A stretch of 64,000 nt of DNA, from contig JAFSCF010000019.1 in assembly GCA_017436905.1 (NCBI GenBank), forward strand, positions 1 through 64,000, given 5' to 3'. A program made the position numbers and the translations under genes. Shown piece by piece: positions 1 through 8,645 of this stretch (the stretch's first letter is position 1; each line of letters begins with the position of its first letter). A model generated the notes under the pieces. It ran no database searches and was not told the DNA's origin. It worked only from the letters and a program-made list of their open reading frames with translations. Origin of the DNA: Clostridia bacterium (GTDB lineage Bacteria > Bacillota > Clostridia > UMGS1810).

Positions 1-33
1 AGTCCTCTGCTCTACCAACTGAGCTACAGAGGC
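1..33 (-). tRNA. tRNA, 5' half only (probably tRNA-Phe)
   Basis: The minus strand reads as acceptor GCCTCTG, TA, D-arm GCTC...GAGC, then anticodon stem GAGGA and C32-T33. The window ends just before the anticodon, so identity cannot be read. It lies 3' of tRNA-Val and tRNA-Asp in the same orientation. Val-Asp-Phe is a common order in Firmicutes, so Phe is an inference only. Confidence 0.8.
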
Positions 34-82
34 AAACATATGCTTGCCGTATATGTTAAGTATGACTGCAAAAGCAATCAAG

Positions 83-156
83 CGACCCGGAACGGGCTCG
101 AACCGTCGACCTCCAGCGTGACAGGCTGGCATTCTAACCAACTGAACTACCGGGCC
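83..156 (-). tRNA. tRNA-Asp (GUC)
   Basis: The minus strand gives acceptor GGCCCGG paired with CCGGGTC (one G-U), D-arm with GTTC/GAAT, anticodon loop CTGTCAC with GTC, T-arm with GGTTCGAGCC, and discriminator G. It is 74 nt without CCA, and CCA is not encoded. It is the middle gene of a minus-strand tRNA cluster. Confidence 0.97.
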
Positions 157-174
157 ATGTGACATAAGCGGAAA

Positions 175-247
175 TGGGAGCAACAGGGCTCGAACCTGTG
201 ACCCTCTGCTTGTAAGGCAGATGCTCTCCCAGCTGAGCTATGCTCCC
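175..247 (-). tRNA. tRNA-Val (UAC)
   Basis: The minus strand gives acceptor GGGAGCA/TGCTCCC, anticodon stem TCTGC/GCAGA with loop CTTACAA (anticodon TAC), T-loop GGTTCGAGCC and discriminator A. It is 73 nt without encoded CCA and is the first gene of the Val-Asp-(Phe) cluster. Confidence 0.97.
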
Positions 248-348
248 ATATCTCCGCTGTCAACGTTATCTATTATACACAGATTGGAACGCATTGTCAA
301 TAGTTTTTTTAAAATTTTTTAATTTTTCATAAAATAAAAAAATTAGTA

Positions 349-377
349 TTGAATTTTGTTTGAAAATGTTATATAAT
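349..377 (+). promoter_or_regulatory. Promoter for HPr gene
   Basis: TTGAAT (349-354) and a perfect TATAAT (372-377) are separated by 17 bases in an AT-rich stretch between the tRNA cluster and the HPr gene. Transcription would begin near 384, giving a leader of about 120 nt before the HPr start at 503. Confidence 0.65.
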
Positions 378-502
378 AATCATAATACAATGAGTAATTA
401 TGTTGTTTAATAAGTGTATTGACATTTGATGGTTTTTTTAGTATCCTATTACTGTTGCCTGCGGGCAGTTCTTATGTCAATAACCTAAAAGGAGCGTTAT
501 AT

Positions 503-772
503 ATGTTTAGCAAAGACGTTATAGTTCAAAATCAGGTCGGTCTTCATGCACGCCCTGCAACCTTTTTTATACAAAAGGCTAATAATTTTAAATCCAGTGT
601 ATGGGTATCTAAAGATGACCGCAAGGTAAATGCAAAAAGTCTGCTTGGTGTTCTTTCGCTGGGCATTATAAAAGGCACTACAATAACTATTATAGCCGAT
701 GGCGAAGACCAGGAAGAAGCAGTTAACACTCTTGTTGAATTGATTAACTCAAACTTTGCTGACGGCCAGTAA
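503..772 (+). CDS. ptsH: Phosphocarrier protein HPr
   Basis: HPr is the small cytosolic phosphocarrier that passes phosphate from enzyme I to PTS permeases and, when phosphorylated on serine, acts in catabolite repression. The 89-residue protein has the active-site motif GLHARPA with His15 and the regulatory NAKSLLGV with Ser46, both at the canonical positions, so it is HPr rather than Crh. ATG 503 is chosen because AAAGGAGC lies just upstream; a reading from TTG 419 would add 28 unrelated residues. It has its own promoter and ends at a bidirectional terminator. No other PTS gene is in the window. Confidence 0.95.
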   Translation: MFSKDVIVQNQVGLHARPATFFIQKANNFKSSVWVSKDDRKVNAKSLLGVLSLGIIKGTTITIIADGEDQEEAVNTLVELINSNFADGQ

Positions 773-793
773 GTTAAGTACTTAGTTTTTAAA

Positions 794-827
794 AGACATC
801 TTCTTTTTTAGAAGATGTCTTTTTTAC
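794..827. terminator. Bidirectional terminator between HPr and RNase M5 genes
   Basis: A perfect 10-bp stem (AGACATCTTC 794-803, GAAGATGTCT 811-820) with a seven-base loop is flanked by an A run and a T run, so it can stop transcription from either side. It sits between convergent genes. Confidence 0.9.
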
Positions 828-1423
828 TATCCTACATTCCTTTTTAAATCGGAAACCATTTTTTTGTATTCATCCCAGCCGTACAAACCATTTAAAACAT
901 CAAGTAACATATTAGCAGATATTCTTGCAGGCAGTTCAAGGTTTTTAAGCAGTTTTTCGCGCAGTATTTTGCTTTCTGCTCCGCCGCTGAGTCCGTCTGC
1001 AAAAAGGTCGGACTTTGATATCAACCTGATGTTTTCAGGCATTTTTTGTTCTGTGATACCCGCATTTTTAAGTGCTTGTATAATAATATTGTCGCTTACG
1101 CCCTCTACACCCAAAAATCCTTCTTTAGACGGTGCTGCTTTGCGGCGCTCTTTACCCTTTATATCAGGTATATATGCGTGCTTGACATTTTTGTTGCCAA
1201 CGAGATTTTTGATATAATTACGTATCTGAAAACCTGCCCTGTCGCTGTCGGTGAAAATTATAATTCCCGTTGTGGCGGCAAAACGGCGAATCATTTCAAT
1301 CTTTTTCTTATCTTTATATATACGAAATCCGTTTGTAGTTATTACAGTGGCATCTACAAGTTGATTTATTTTATTCTGGTCATAGATACCCTCTACAATA
1401 ATGGCTTCTTTTATTTTAAGCAT
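827..1423 (-). CDS. rnmV: Ribonuclease M5 (Toprim and DUF4093 domains)
   Basis: RNase M5 performs the final maturation of 5S rRNA in low-GC Gram-positives. The 198-residue protein has an N-terminal Toprim fold with the catalytic Glu (VEG, residue 11) and the FTDSD acid pair (D59, D61). A C-terminal DUF4093-like half follows, including the conserved GVEGVS stretch. An AGGAG site precedes the ATG, which lies 9 bases after the ldh stop, so the two genes are probably cotranscribed. In Bacillus this gene sits beside rsmA (ksgA); here rsmA is 13 kb away. Confidence 0.88.
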   Translation of the reverse strand: MLKIKEAIIVEGIYDQNKINQLVDATVITTNGFRIYKDKKKIEMIRRFAATTGIIIFTDSDRAGFQIRNYIKNLVGNKNVKHAYIPDIKGKERRKAAPSKEGFLGVEGVSDNIIIQALKNAGITEQKMPENIRLISKSDLFADGLSGGAESKILREKLLKNLELPARISANMLLDVLNGLYGWDEYKKMVSDLKRNVG

Positions 1424-1432
1424 AGTTTTCTC

Positions 1433-2383
1433 CTAAAGTTTAAGTTCGTTATACAGATTTTGCAATTTATCGCACGAATCAGAGAATTTATTAAGTTCTG
1501 CCTTTGAAAGTGGCAGGCGCACAACATCACGTATTCCGTTTCTGTTGACAACAGCAGGAACACCTATATAAACATCTTTCTGCCCGTATTCGCCGTTTAA
1601 CTTTGCAGAAACGGTAAGTACGCTGTTTTCATTGCCGAATACGGCTTGCGTAATTCTGGTCATTGCCATACCTATTCCGTAATAGGTTGCACGTTTCGCC
1701 TCGATTATTTTATACGCCGCCTCACGCACTTCAACGCTGAGTGCCTCCATCTCCTCACGAGTATATTTTCCGCGCGACTCCTCGCATATTTCAAGTACGG
1801 GTTTGGTTGTTACCATCGCCTGTGACCACGGCACAAATTCGCTGTCGCCATGTTCGCCCATAACATATGCATGTACGTTTCTGGGGTCAATGCTGAAATA
1901 ATCGCCAAGAAGATACCTTAAACGGGCGGTATCCAGCGTTGTGCCCGTACCAAAAACTCTGGAACTGTCAAACCCTGAAAGTTTGCAGGTAATTCTGGTC
2001 ATAATATCAACCGGATTTGTAGCGATTAAAAATATTCCGTCAAACCCGCTTTCTATAACGGGAGTAACGATTGATTTAAACACCTCGGCATTTCTCTGGA
2101 GTAAATCTGTTCTGGTTTCACCTGCTTTTTGCGATACGCCTGCGCATATCGCAACTATATCGGCATCACCGCAATCCGAATATTCGCCTGCATAGATGCG
2201 CATATTAGCGCTTGAAAAAGCCAGACCGTGGTTTAAATCCATTGCTTCGCCGATTGCTCTTTTTTTATCTATATCTATAAGAACAAGTTCGTCGCACACA
2301 TTGCGGTTAAGCATTGCATATGCATAACTCATACCGACAAAGCCCGTTCCGATAACTACAACTTTTCTTTTGTCTTGTGTCAT
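1433..2383 (-). CDS. ldh: L-lactate dehydrogenase
   Basis: This enzyme reduces pyruvate to L-lactate with NADH, regenerating NAD+ in fermentation. The 316-residue protein has the Rossmann motif GTGFVG (12-17), the substrate loop QKAGETR (Gln85, which marks LDH against the Arg of malate dehydrogenase), ATNPVD, and the catalytic His178 in GEHGDSEF. The open frame extends upstream to 2425, but the ATG at 2383 is preferred because AAAGGGTG lies seven bases before it and the family starts here. It is upstream of rnmV in a likely two-gene unit. Confidence 0.93.
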   Translation of the reverse strand: MTQDKRKVVVIGTGFVGMSYAYAMLNRNVCDELVLIDIDKKRAIGEAMDLNHGLAFSSANMRIYAGEYSDCGDADIVAICAGVSQKAGETRTDLLQRNAEVFKSIVTPVIESGFDGIFLIATNPVDIMTRITCKLSGFDSSRVFGTGTTLDTARLRYLLGDYFSIDPRNVHAYVMGEHGDSEFVPWSQAMVTTKPVLEICEESRGKYTREEMEALSVEVREAAYKIIEAKRATYYGIGMAMTRITQAVFGNENSVLTVSAKLNGEYGQKDVYIGVPAVVNRNGIRDVVRLPLSKAELNKFSDSCDKLQNLYNELKL

Positions 2384-2458
2384 AATCAACACCCTTTCAC
2401 ATTTCTTTTGAATTATTTTACCCAAATAATATGTGAATAAACGTGATTTTAAAATAAA

Positions 2459-2484
2459 AAGCGAGCGCGCTGCGCCCGCTTTTT
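2459..2484 (-). terminator. Terminator of the SLH gene
   Basis: On the minus strand AAGCGGGCGC, loop AGC and GCGCTCGCTT form a 10-bp GC-rich stem (one G-U) followed by a T-rich tail. It lies directly after the 609-residue SLH gene and before ldh. Confidence 0.88.
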
Positions 2485-2500
2485 TGGTTTGATTAAATTA

Positions 2501-4330
2501 TCAGTTTCTGATAATTATAGTTGTTGCTTCAAACACACCTGACGAGCGTGAACCCATAGCGGTGATTGTCTGACCAACTTCAATATCTTTAAGTTTTTTA
2601 TCTGTAGAGGAATTTGTAGAAATAATTCTTGCGCCGTTCTTTACAAATACCTGCTCTACATTTTCAGTGCCTGAAACAGAGTCAATATACTTAACCTGAA
2701 TAAGGTTATATGAAACATTTACGCCTACTACCTGACCCTGAACATCTGTATCTTCAGCGATAGGTGTGGTATCAATTTTAACAATGCTGTCGCTTTCTAA
2801 TGTGATAGTAGCGTTTGTGTTTATGCGCAAATCATAGATTGTGCCTTCTTCACCGTCTAAAAGAATTTTAGCATTGCGTGCTACGGGGTATTCATATGTC
2901 TGTGTACCAATCTTGATTATGATGGTAGGTGTCTGTGCAATATTGATTGACTGAATGATACCTGTATCAGATGTGGTTGTGCTTGTTGCATCAATGCTGG
3001 TGATTACATTGTATTCAAGTTTGATAGTTGCTTTATCACCAACTAAAATGTCTGTCATTGTAGCACTATCAGCATTTTTTGCTACCTTTACATTAGTTGC
3101 TACGGGATAAATTTCTTCAACATCGTTTGACTTAATTGTCATACTTACGCCGTCTGTAAGGTCTATTGCAGTAATTGTACCCTTAATAGTCTTTTTAGCG
3201 GTTTCTGCATTGATAACTGTAATCTTGTTGTTTTTGATAGTAAGTTTTACATAATCGCCTACAGCAAGGTCTGTAAGTTTACCCTCTTCGCCATTGTATG
3301 TGATTGCAACATTGTCAGCAGTTTTATATGAAACGACATCTTTGTCTGCAGATGCCATATCTTCAACTTTCAAAGTGGTTGCGTCGGTTGCTTTTGCAAC
3401 AGATACGAGTTTACCCGAAATAATACCATCACTCTGTGCAGTAAGGAAATCAACCACATAAAGCATATCGTTCTGGGTGGTAACAACTGCTTCCCAGCCA
3501 ACTTTGATACCGTCGGGAACAATAACATCACCATCGCAACGCAGTGTAACGCTCTTAGGAAGAACAGTGTATGCTTTGTTAGTGTCGTCAGCAAGTTTAA
3601 ATCTGATAGTTCTTGTAGCCTGGTCATATGATGCTACAATACCTTTGAACATATCATAAGATGTTAAATCCTGCAATTTATAAAGCACAAGTGCAGCCTG
3701 CGCTCTGGTAACATTATTTAAAGGGGCAAAGGTGTTATCACCCATACCCTGCATAAGTCCCTGTTTTGTAACATATTCAACGTATTTTCTTGCGTTTGTG
3801 GGTATCTGAAGTGTATCTGTATAGTCAAGAACTGCAGTAACTTTATCTTTTACTTCCTGCTCAGCGCCCATACCTTTTGTTAAAAGCACAGCAACTTCGT
3901 AACGTTTCATACCTTCGTTGGCAGCACCGCCTGCGAGGTAATCGTCAAGTTCGTCTTCAAAGATGATACCTTTGAGAATCAAATAGCAGATTTCGTCTGT
4001 ACCGAACGACAGAGCGTAATCTTCAATTTTTTCTTCATAGAGTTCTTTTGCTTTTTCAACTAATGAAGCATTTACTTCTTCTCGGCTGCCGAGAACACGT
4101 GCAACCAAAGCAAGAGCCTCAAGTTTGGTAACAGTATTTTCAGGTTTGAATGTTCCGTCTGTGTAACCGCTTATGATGCCATCATCAGCCATGGCTGAAA
4201 TTTCGTTTACGCACCATGCGTATTTGCTTGCACTTACATCCGCAAATCCTTTTGCAGATACGGTTGCAAACGATGCACATACTACTGTAAGTGCAACTAC
4301 CATTGCAAGTAATCCTCTAAAATTTTTCAT
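2501..4330 (-). CDS. SLH-domain cell-surface protein
   Basis: This is an exported protein expected to attach to secondary cell-wall polymers through SLH domains. The 609 residues start with a signal peptide (1-26, ending SVSA-like AXA). Three SLH repeats follow within about 29-222, with motif remnants TKLE, KRYE and TRAQ in place of the common TRAE. The rest is a series of beta-rich repeats of about 65 residues, each with a GT-I-x-(S/A)I core, ending in a similar unit. GGAGGAG precedes the ATG. It is 31 bases downstream of tsaD, so cotranscription is possible. The function of the repeat region is not recognised. Confidence 0.85.
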   Translation of the reverse strand: MKNFRGLLAMVVALTVVCASFATVSAKGFADVSASKYAWCVNEISAMADDGIISGYTDGTFKPENTVTKLEALALVARVLGSREEVNASLVEKAKELYEEKIEDYALSFGTDEICYLILKGIIFEDELDDYLAGGAANEGMKRYEVAVLLTKGMGAEQEVKDKVTAVLDYTDTLQIPTNARKYVEYVTKQGLMQGMGDNTFAPLNNVTRAQAALVLYKLQDLTSYDMFKGIVASYDQATRTIRFKLADDTNKAYTVLPKSVTLRCDGDVIVPDGIKVGWEAVVTTQNDMLYVVDFLTAQSDGIISGKLVSVAKATDATTLKVEDMASADKDVVSYKTADNVAITYNGEEGKLTDLAVGDYVKLTIKNNKITVINAETAKKTIKGTITAIDLTDGVSMTIKSNDVEEIYPVATNVKVAKNADSATMTDILVGDKATIKLEYNVITSIDATSTTTSDTGIIQSINIAQTPTIIIKIGTQTYEYPVARNAKILLDGEEGTIYDLRINTNATITLESDSIVKIDTTPIAEDTDVQGQVVGVNVSYNLIQVKYIDSVSGTENVEQVFVKNGARIISTNSSTDKKLKDIEVGQTITAMGSRSSGVFEATTIIIRN

Positions 4331-4361
4331 TCGTTTCTCCTCCTTGTTATATATGTTTTAA

Positions 4362-5369
4362 TTAATTGTTTTCAATATCTAAATATGGTACTGCGTTTAA
4401 AGTCATATCGGCGATATTTCCTTTTAAAAACTCGTAGTAAGCACTTGATGCTATCATAGCGGCATTATCGGTACAGAACGGCAATGACGGGAAGTATATA
4501 TCGTAACCCTTGCTGCGGCTTTCGAGTTCTTTTCTTAATCTTGAATTTGCCGCCACACCGCCTGCCAACGCAATTTTTTTAATTCCGCACTTGTCAGACG
4601 CTTCAAGCAGCCTGTCAACAAGTACCTCTACCACGCTTTTCTGGAAACTTGCGGCAATATCTTCAGTTTTAAACTTCTCGCCTTTTTGCTGTGCGTTGTT
4701 TACATAATTCATAACGCCGGTTTTAATACCGCTAAAACTGAAATCGTAATTACCTTCGCCAAAAGAAACTTTTTTGAACTTAGCAAAGTTTTCGTTACCA
4801 CTTGCGGCACACTTGTCAATTTCAGGACCGCCGGGGTACGAGAGTCCTAATATTCTTGCGACTTTGTCAAACGCTTCGCCTGCGGCATCATCACGTGTTC
4901 TGCCAAGAACTTCAAACTCAGTATAATCTCTAACGTGTACTATGTGGCTGTGCCCCCCCGATGCTACAAGGCATATAAACGGCGGCTCAAGTTTTTTGTG
5001 TTCAATAAAGTTAGCGCATATGTGACCTCGTATATGGTGTACGGGAACAAGAGGCTTATCAAGTGCAAATGCAAGCGCTTTTGCAGCCGATACCCCCACA
5101 AGCAGAGCACCCACCAAACCAGGACCATATGTTACACCAATGGCATCAATATCGTCAAATGTAACGTTTGCCTGCTCCAGTGCCTCTGCCACAACGGCAT
5201 TTACTATTTCAAGATGCTTGCGTGATGCGATTTCCGGCACCACTCCGCCGAATTTTTTATGTATTTCTATCTGGGTAGAGATGATATTTGACAAAATCTC
5301 GCGACCGTCTTTAACAACAGCAGCGGCAGTTTCGTCACACGAGGTCTCTATCCCTAAAATCAATGACAA
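4362..5369 (-). CDS. tsaD: tRNA N6-adenosine threonylcarbamoyltransferase TsaD
   Basis: TsaD transfers the threonylcarbamoyl group to A37 of ANN-decoding tRNAs, working with TsaB and TsaE. The 335 residues show GIETSCDET at the N-terminus, the [10 protein letters not shown] segment, the metal-binding HxxxH (H112, H116) and the late TDNAAMIA motif. It follows rimI by 12 bases in the prfA-tsaC-phosphatase-rimI-tsaD run. TsaC, which makes the threonylcarbamoyl-AMP substrate, is encoded in the same run, but tsaB and tsaE are not in the window. Confidence 0.96.
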   Translation of the reverse strand: MSLILGIETSCDETAAAVVKDGREILSNIISTQIEIHKKFGGVVPEIASRKHLEIVNAVVAEALEQANVTFDDIDAIGVTYGPGLVGALLVGVSAAKALAFALDKPLVPVHHIRGHICANFIEHKKLEPPFICLVASGGHSHIVHVRDYTEFEVLGRTRDDAAGEAFDKVARILGLSYPGGPEIDKCAASGNENFAKFKKVSFGEGNYDFSFSGIKTGVMNYVNNAQQKGEKFKTEDIAASFQKSVVEVLVDRLLEASDKCGIKKIALAGGVAANSRLRKELESRSKGYDIYFPSLPFCTDNAAMIASSAYYEFLKGNIADMTLNAVPYLDIENN

Positions 5370-5381
5370 AGTATCACCACC

Positions 5382-5819
5382 TTAAAAACTCATTGTCATT
5401 ATCAATGCATCTTCGCCATTGTCGCTGTAGTATTTTTTTCTTTCACCCTCAATTTTAAATCCGAGGCTCTCATACAGCGCAACAGCGGCTATATTGCTCC
5501 TGCGCACCTCTAAGGTGATAAGCAGGAAGTCATTCTCTTTACAAATATCAATCAATTGTGAAAGCAGTTTTTTACCAATGCCCTCACGGCGTCTGTCGGG
5601 ATGAGTGGCTATGTTTGTTATATTAGCCTCACCCGCTATAACCGTCATACCGGCATATCCTATAACCTCATTTTCCTCTACACCCACTGCATAAAAGCAA
5701 TTGGGGTTATCTATATCCTGTTCAATAAGTGCTTTGCTCCAAGGATGCGAAAATGATGCTCGGTTAATTGTGTCTATGCCGTCTGTATACTGTTTTTTAA
5801 GCGTATCTATAATCATCAT
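5382..5819 (-). CDS. rimI: Ribosomal-protein-alanine N-acetyltransferase (GNAT)
   Basis: This is a GNAT-fold acetyltransferase that by family and position acetylates the N-terminal alanine of ribosomal protein S18. The 145 residues carry the acetyl-CoA motif region HPDRRREGIGKKLL and the C-terminal ALYESLGF signature of RimI. It overlaps the upstream phosphatase gene by 4 bases and is followed 12 bases later by tsaD, the usual rimI-tsaD pairing. Confidence 0.9.
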   Translation of the reverse strand: MMIIDTLKKQYTDGIDTINRASFSHPWSKALIEQDIDNPNCFYAVGVEENEVIGYAGMTVIAGEANITNIATHPDRRREGIGKKLLSQLIDICKENDFLLITLEVRRSNIAAVALYESLGFKIEGERKKYYSDNGEDALIMTMSF

Positions 5820-6280
5820 AGACTTGCTCCGTTTGATTTTATTTTAGCAATCACAGCGTCTATCGCATCTTTTAACTGATGCGCACATTCTCTGTACTCT
5901 TCCTCGTCGCCGCTGAACGGATCGGATATTTCATCATCACTGCCATAGGCGTATTCGGGGAATGTATAAATTTTATCGCTGTGCTGCGGATAAAGGTCTA
6001 TCAAAGTGTTTCTGTGGCTTAAGGTCATAACAAGTACAAGATCTGCCTCGTCAATATCCTCTTTTGTAACCTGCTTCGACATATGGTCAGAGAGGTCAAT
6101 ATCCATCTCCTCCATAACCTTAACAGCATTTTCGCTGGCGGGTGTGGGCATATATACGTTTATGCCGGCAGTATCTATACTGATACACCCGTCGCCGTCG
6201 TCGTCAATGGCTTTTTCAAACAAGCCGCCTGCCATGGCGCTTCTGCAAGTATTTCCTGTGCATACAAGCAAAATATTCAT
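5816..6280 (-). CDS. Low-molecular-weight phosphatase, probably protein-arginine phosphatase (YwlE type)
   Basis: This is a cytosolic low-molecular-weight phosphatase of 154 residues with the P-loop CTGNTCRS (Cys7 nucleophile, Arg13) and the general acid in SDPFSG (Asp120). Thr11 in the P-loop is the residue reported to give Bacillus YwlE its preference for phosphoarginine over phosphotyrosine. Location next to tsaC (ywlC) and prfA also matches the ywl neighbourhood of Bacillus. The Pro that usually follows CRS is replaced by Ala. Substrate specificity is inferred; no McsB kinase gene is in the window. Confidence 0.85.
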   Translation of the reverse strand: MNILLVCTGNTCRSAMAGGLFEKAIDDDGDGCISIDTAGINVYMPTPASENAVKVMEEMDIDLSDHMSKQVTKEDIDEADLVLVMTLSHRNTLIDLYPQHSDKIYTFPEYAYGSDDEISDPFSGDEEEYRECAHQLKDAIDAVIAKIKSNGASL

Positions 6281-6350
6281 AGTTTAATTCCTGATACCTT
6301 TCTGCCCACATTAATAATATCAACTTATCTACCGTGGGCCGGCAGAATTT

Positions 6351-7352
6351 TTATTTTATGATGTCTGCATCTACGGTTTTATGCCCTGCGGATTTGAAAA
6401 GTCTGTTCTTAACCGCTAAGCCTATGCCGCCCTCGTCGGCAAACTCCGCATATACAGTGTTGACTCCGTGTTCGTCAAATAATCTAAGGTTATAGAAAAG
6501 TCCGTTTGCGTACTCTTCCATACTGTCGCCTGCATTTATAACGTATGCACCGTTATACGTGCCTCCTTTGTAGGTAAGCACGCCAACGTTGTCAGTTATT
6601 CTGCTTTCAATATACTTTCTTACATTTTCTTTACTACCCATAACCACGGTGACATCTGCCTTAGGTGCGTAATGCTTATATTTCATACCGGGGCTTTTGG
6701 GTTTGTCGGTTTCTTTTAATATGCCTTTATTTATGACGATATTAGGCACAACCTCTTTTAACTCCTCGTAAGTAATTTTACCCGGACGAAGAATTTCAGG
6801 CACATCACCGCTTACGTCAACCACGGTAGACTCTAAGCCAACTTCACTTGCACCGCCGTCTATTATATAATCCACCCTACCGTTCATATCATCTATAACG
6901 TGCCTTGCAACGGTGGGACTTGGACTACCCGAAAGATTTGCAGACGGTGCTGCAATAAAACAACCGCTTTTTTTTATAAGTTCGTGTGCTATGGGGTTAG
7001 ACGGCATTCTGATTGCCACAGTATCAAGCCCTGCAGTAACAACTCCGCCGACAAGGTCGGACTTTTTCATAATAAGCGTTAAACAACCGGGAAAAAATGC
7101 GTCCATAAGTTTTTTTGCATCTTCACTCCGGAAAGATGTTAATTTATACACATCTTCGATATGCGCAATATGCACTATCAAAGGGTTGTCGGCAGGTCTG
7201 CCTTTAGCGGTAAATATTGAACGTACCGCCTCGTCATTTAAAGCATCTGCGCCAAGTCCGTAAACGGTTTCCGTAGGAAATACCACTGTGCCGCCGTTTT
7301 TAATACACAGCGCCGCCTCATCAATATTATCTGCCGTAATAATTTTTGTCAT
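6351..7352 (-). CDS. tsaC: L-threonylcarbamoyladenylate synthase (TsaC/Sua5)
   Basis: The enzyme makes threonylcarbamoyl-AMP from threonine, bicarbonate and ATP, the first step of t6A formation. Its 333 residues comprise the YrdC-like domain (about 1-205, with FPTETVYGLGADA and KGRPADNPL) and a C-terminal Sua5 domain (about 215-330), so it is the long Sua5/YwlC form. AAGGAAG precedes the ATG, 12 bases after prfA. A 70-base gap separates it from the phosphatase gene. Confidence 0.95.
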   Translation of the reverse strand: MTKIITADNIDEAALCIKNGGTVVFPTETVYGLGADALNDEAVRSIFTAKGRPADNPLIVHIAHIEDVYKLTSFRSEDAKKLMDAFFPGCLTLIMKKSDLVGGVVTAGLDTVAIRMPSNPIAHELIKKSGCFIAAPSANLSGSPSPTVARHVIDDMNGRVDYIIDGGASEVGLESTVVDVSGDVPEILRPGKITYEELKEVVPNIVINKGILKETDKPKSPGMKYKHYAPKADVTVVMGSKENVRKYIESRITDNVGVLTYKGGTYNGAYVINAGDSMEEYANGLFYNLRLFDEHGVNTVYAEFADEGGIGLAVKNRLFKSAGHKTVDADIIK

Positions 7353-7364
7353 AATTAAACTTCC

Positions 7365-8438
7365 TTAGCCATTTTCGCTGAGTTTTAATTTCTCGCTCTG
7401 GTCAGTTGTAATAAGTGCGTCTATAATCTCGTTTAAATCGCCGTTTAAAACAGCGTCAAGTTTATGAAGTGTAAGACCTATTCTGTGGTCGGTAACCCTG
7501 CCCTGAGGGTAGTTGTATGTGCGTATGCGCTCGGACCTGTCGCCCGTGCCAACCTGACTTTTGCGCTCCGCAGAAATTGCATCGTTATGCTCCTGAAGCG
7601 CCTTGTCGTAAATTCTGGAACGCAGAATTTTCATCGCTTTGTCTTTGTTTTTATGCTGAGATTTTTCGTCCTGACACGAAACAACAATACCTGTTGGAAT
7701 ATGAGTAATGCGCACCGCCGAGTCGGTAGTGTTTACACACTGTCCGCCCGGTCCGCCTGCACGGAAAACGTCTATCCTTAAATCGTTTGCGTTGATTTCA
7801 ACCTCTACCTCTTCAACCTCGGGTAAAACTGCCACAGTAACAGTTGATGTGTGAATTCTGCCGCCTGATTCTGTAGAGGGGATACGTTGTACTCTGTGTA
7901 CGCCGCTTTCAAACTTTAATCTGCTGTAAGCACCGGTACCGTTGATAGAAAAAGAAATCTCTTTAAACCCACCGAGTTCCGTTTCGTTAGACGATAAAAT
8001 TTCAACACCCCAGCGATTCATTTCGGCATACATAGAATACATTCTGAAAAGTGTGCCTGCAAAAAGTGCTGCCTCGTCACCGCCTGCGCCGCCACGTATC
8101 TCTACGATAACGTTTTTATCGTCATTTGGGTCTTTAGGCAAAAGCAGTATTTTAAGTTCTTCTTCCACCGTTACGATTTTATCCTTACACTCGGCAAGGT
8201 CTGCCTCTATAAGTTCTTTGAAATCTTTATCAACATCGCCTTCAAGCATTTCCTTTGCTTCGTCAATATCGCTTTTAAGTTTGTTATACTCTCTGTATTT
8301 ATTAACTATAGGCGTAATATCGGAATGCTCTTTGCAAAGTTTGCGCCATTGGTCCTGGTCTGCAATTATTTCAGGGTCGCTGATTTTATTTTCTAAATCG
8401 GCAAATCGTTCTTCTAAAAACGATAATTTGTCAAACAT
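7365..8438 (-). CDS. prfA: Peptide chain release factor 1
   Basis: RF1 releases the nascent peptide at UAA and UAG codons. The 357 residues include the coiled N-terminal domain, the stop-codon-reading tripeptide in RIPSTES (Pro187-Ser-Thr189, a PxT variant of the usual PAT/PVT) and the catalytic GGQ (231-233). The PxT form distinguishes it from RF2 (SPF). GAGGTGG precedes the ATG. It heads the minus-strand run with tsaC; prmC, often next to prfA, is not present here. Confidence 0.96.
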   Translation of the reverse strand: MFDKLSFLEERFADLENKISDPEIIADQDQWRKLCKEHSDITPIVNKYREYNKLKSDIDEAKEMLEGDVDKDFKELIEADLAECKDKIVTVEEELKILLLPKDPNDDKNVIVEIRGGAGGDEAALFAGTLFRMYSMYAEMNRWGVEILSSNETELGGFKEISFSINGTGAYSRLKFESGVHRVQRIPSTESGGRIHTSTVTVAVLPEVEEVEVEINANDLRIDVFRAGGPGGQCVNTTDSAVRITHIPTGIVVSCQDEKSQHKNKDKAMKILRSRIYDKALQEHNDAISAERKSQVGTGDRSERIRTYNYPQGRVTDHRIGLTLHKLDAVLNGDLNEIIDALITTDQSEKLKLSENG

Positions 8439-8592
8439 TTATCCACCTCAAAAGTCATTAAAGGTTACATTTCACCTTTTAATTTATTGTACCATAACTT
8501 ATGCAAAAAATAAAGGCTTTTTTTACGTTTTAACCTTAGTGTAATATTTGGAATGATTTTTTGACATTACTGTTACATTGAACGTGGGTTTA

Positions 8593-8636
8593 TTGACATA
8601 TACCACAAAATATTATACATTGTTCTCACAAAGGAG
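8593..8636 (+). promoter_or_regulatory. Possible promoter and ribosome-binding site of the secreted protein gene
   Basis: A perfect TTGACA (8593-8598) is followed at short spacing (15 bases) by TATACA (8614-8619), then AAGGAGG (8630-8636). A second TTGACA at 8561-8566 has no matching -10. The ribosome-binding site is strong; the promoter spacing is below optimum, so the assignment is tentative. Confidence 0.4.
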
Positions 8637-8645
8637 GCGTTTTAT

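Noticed and set aside
419-502. N-terminal extension of HPr from TTG 419
   Set aside because: It adds 28 residues unlike HPr, has no ribosome-binding site, and would move His15 and Ser46 from their canonical positions; ATG 503 has AAAGGAGC before it.
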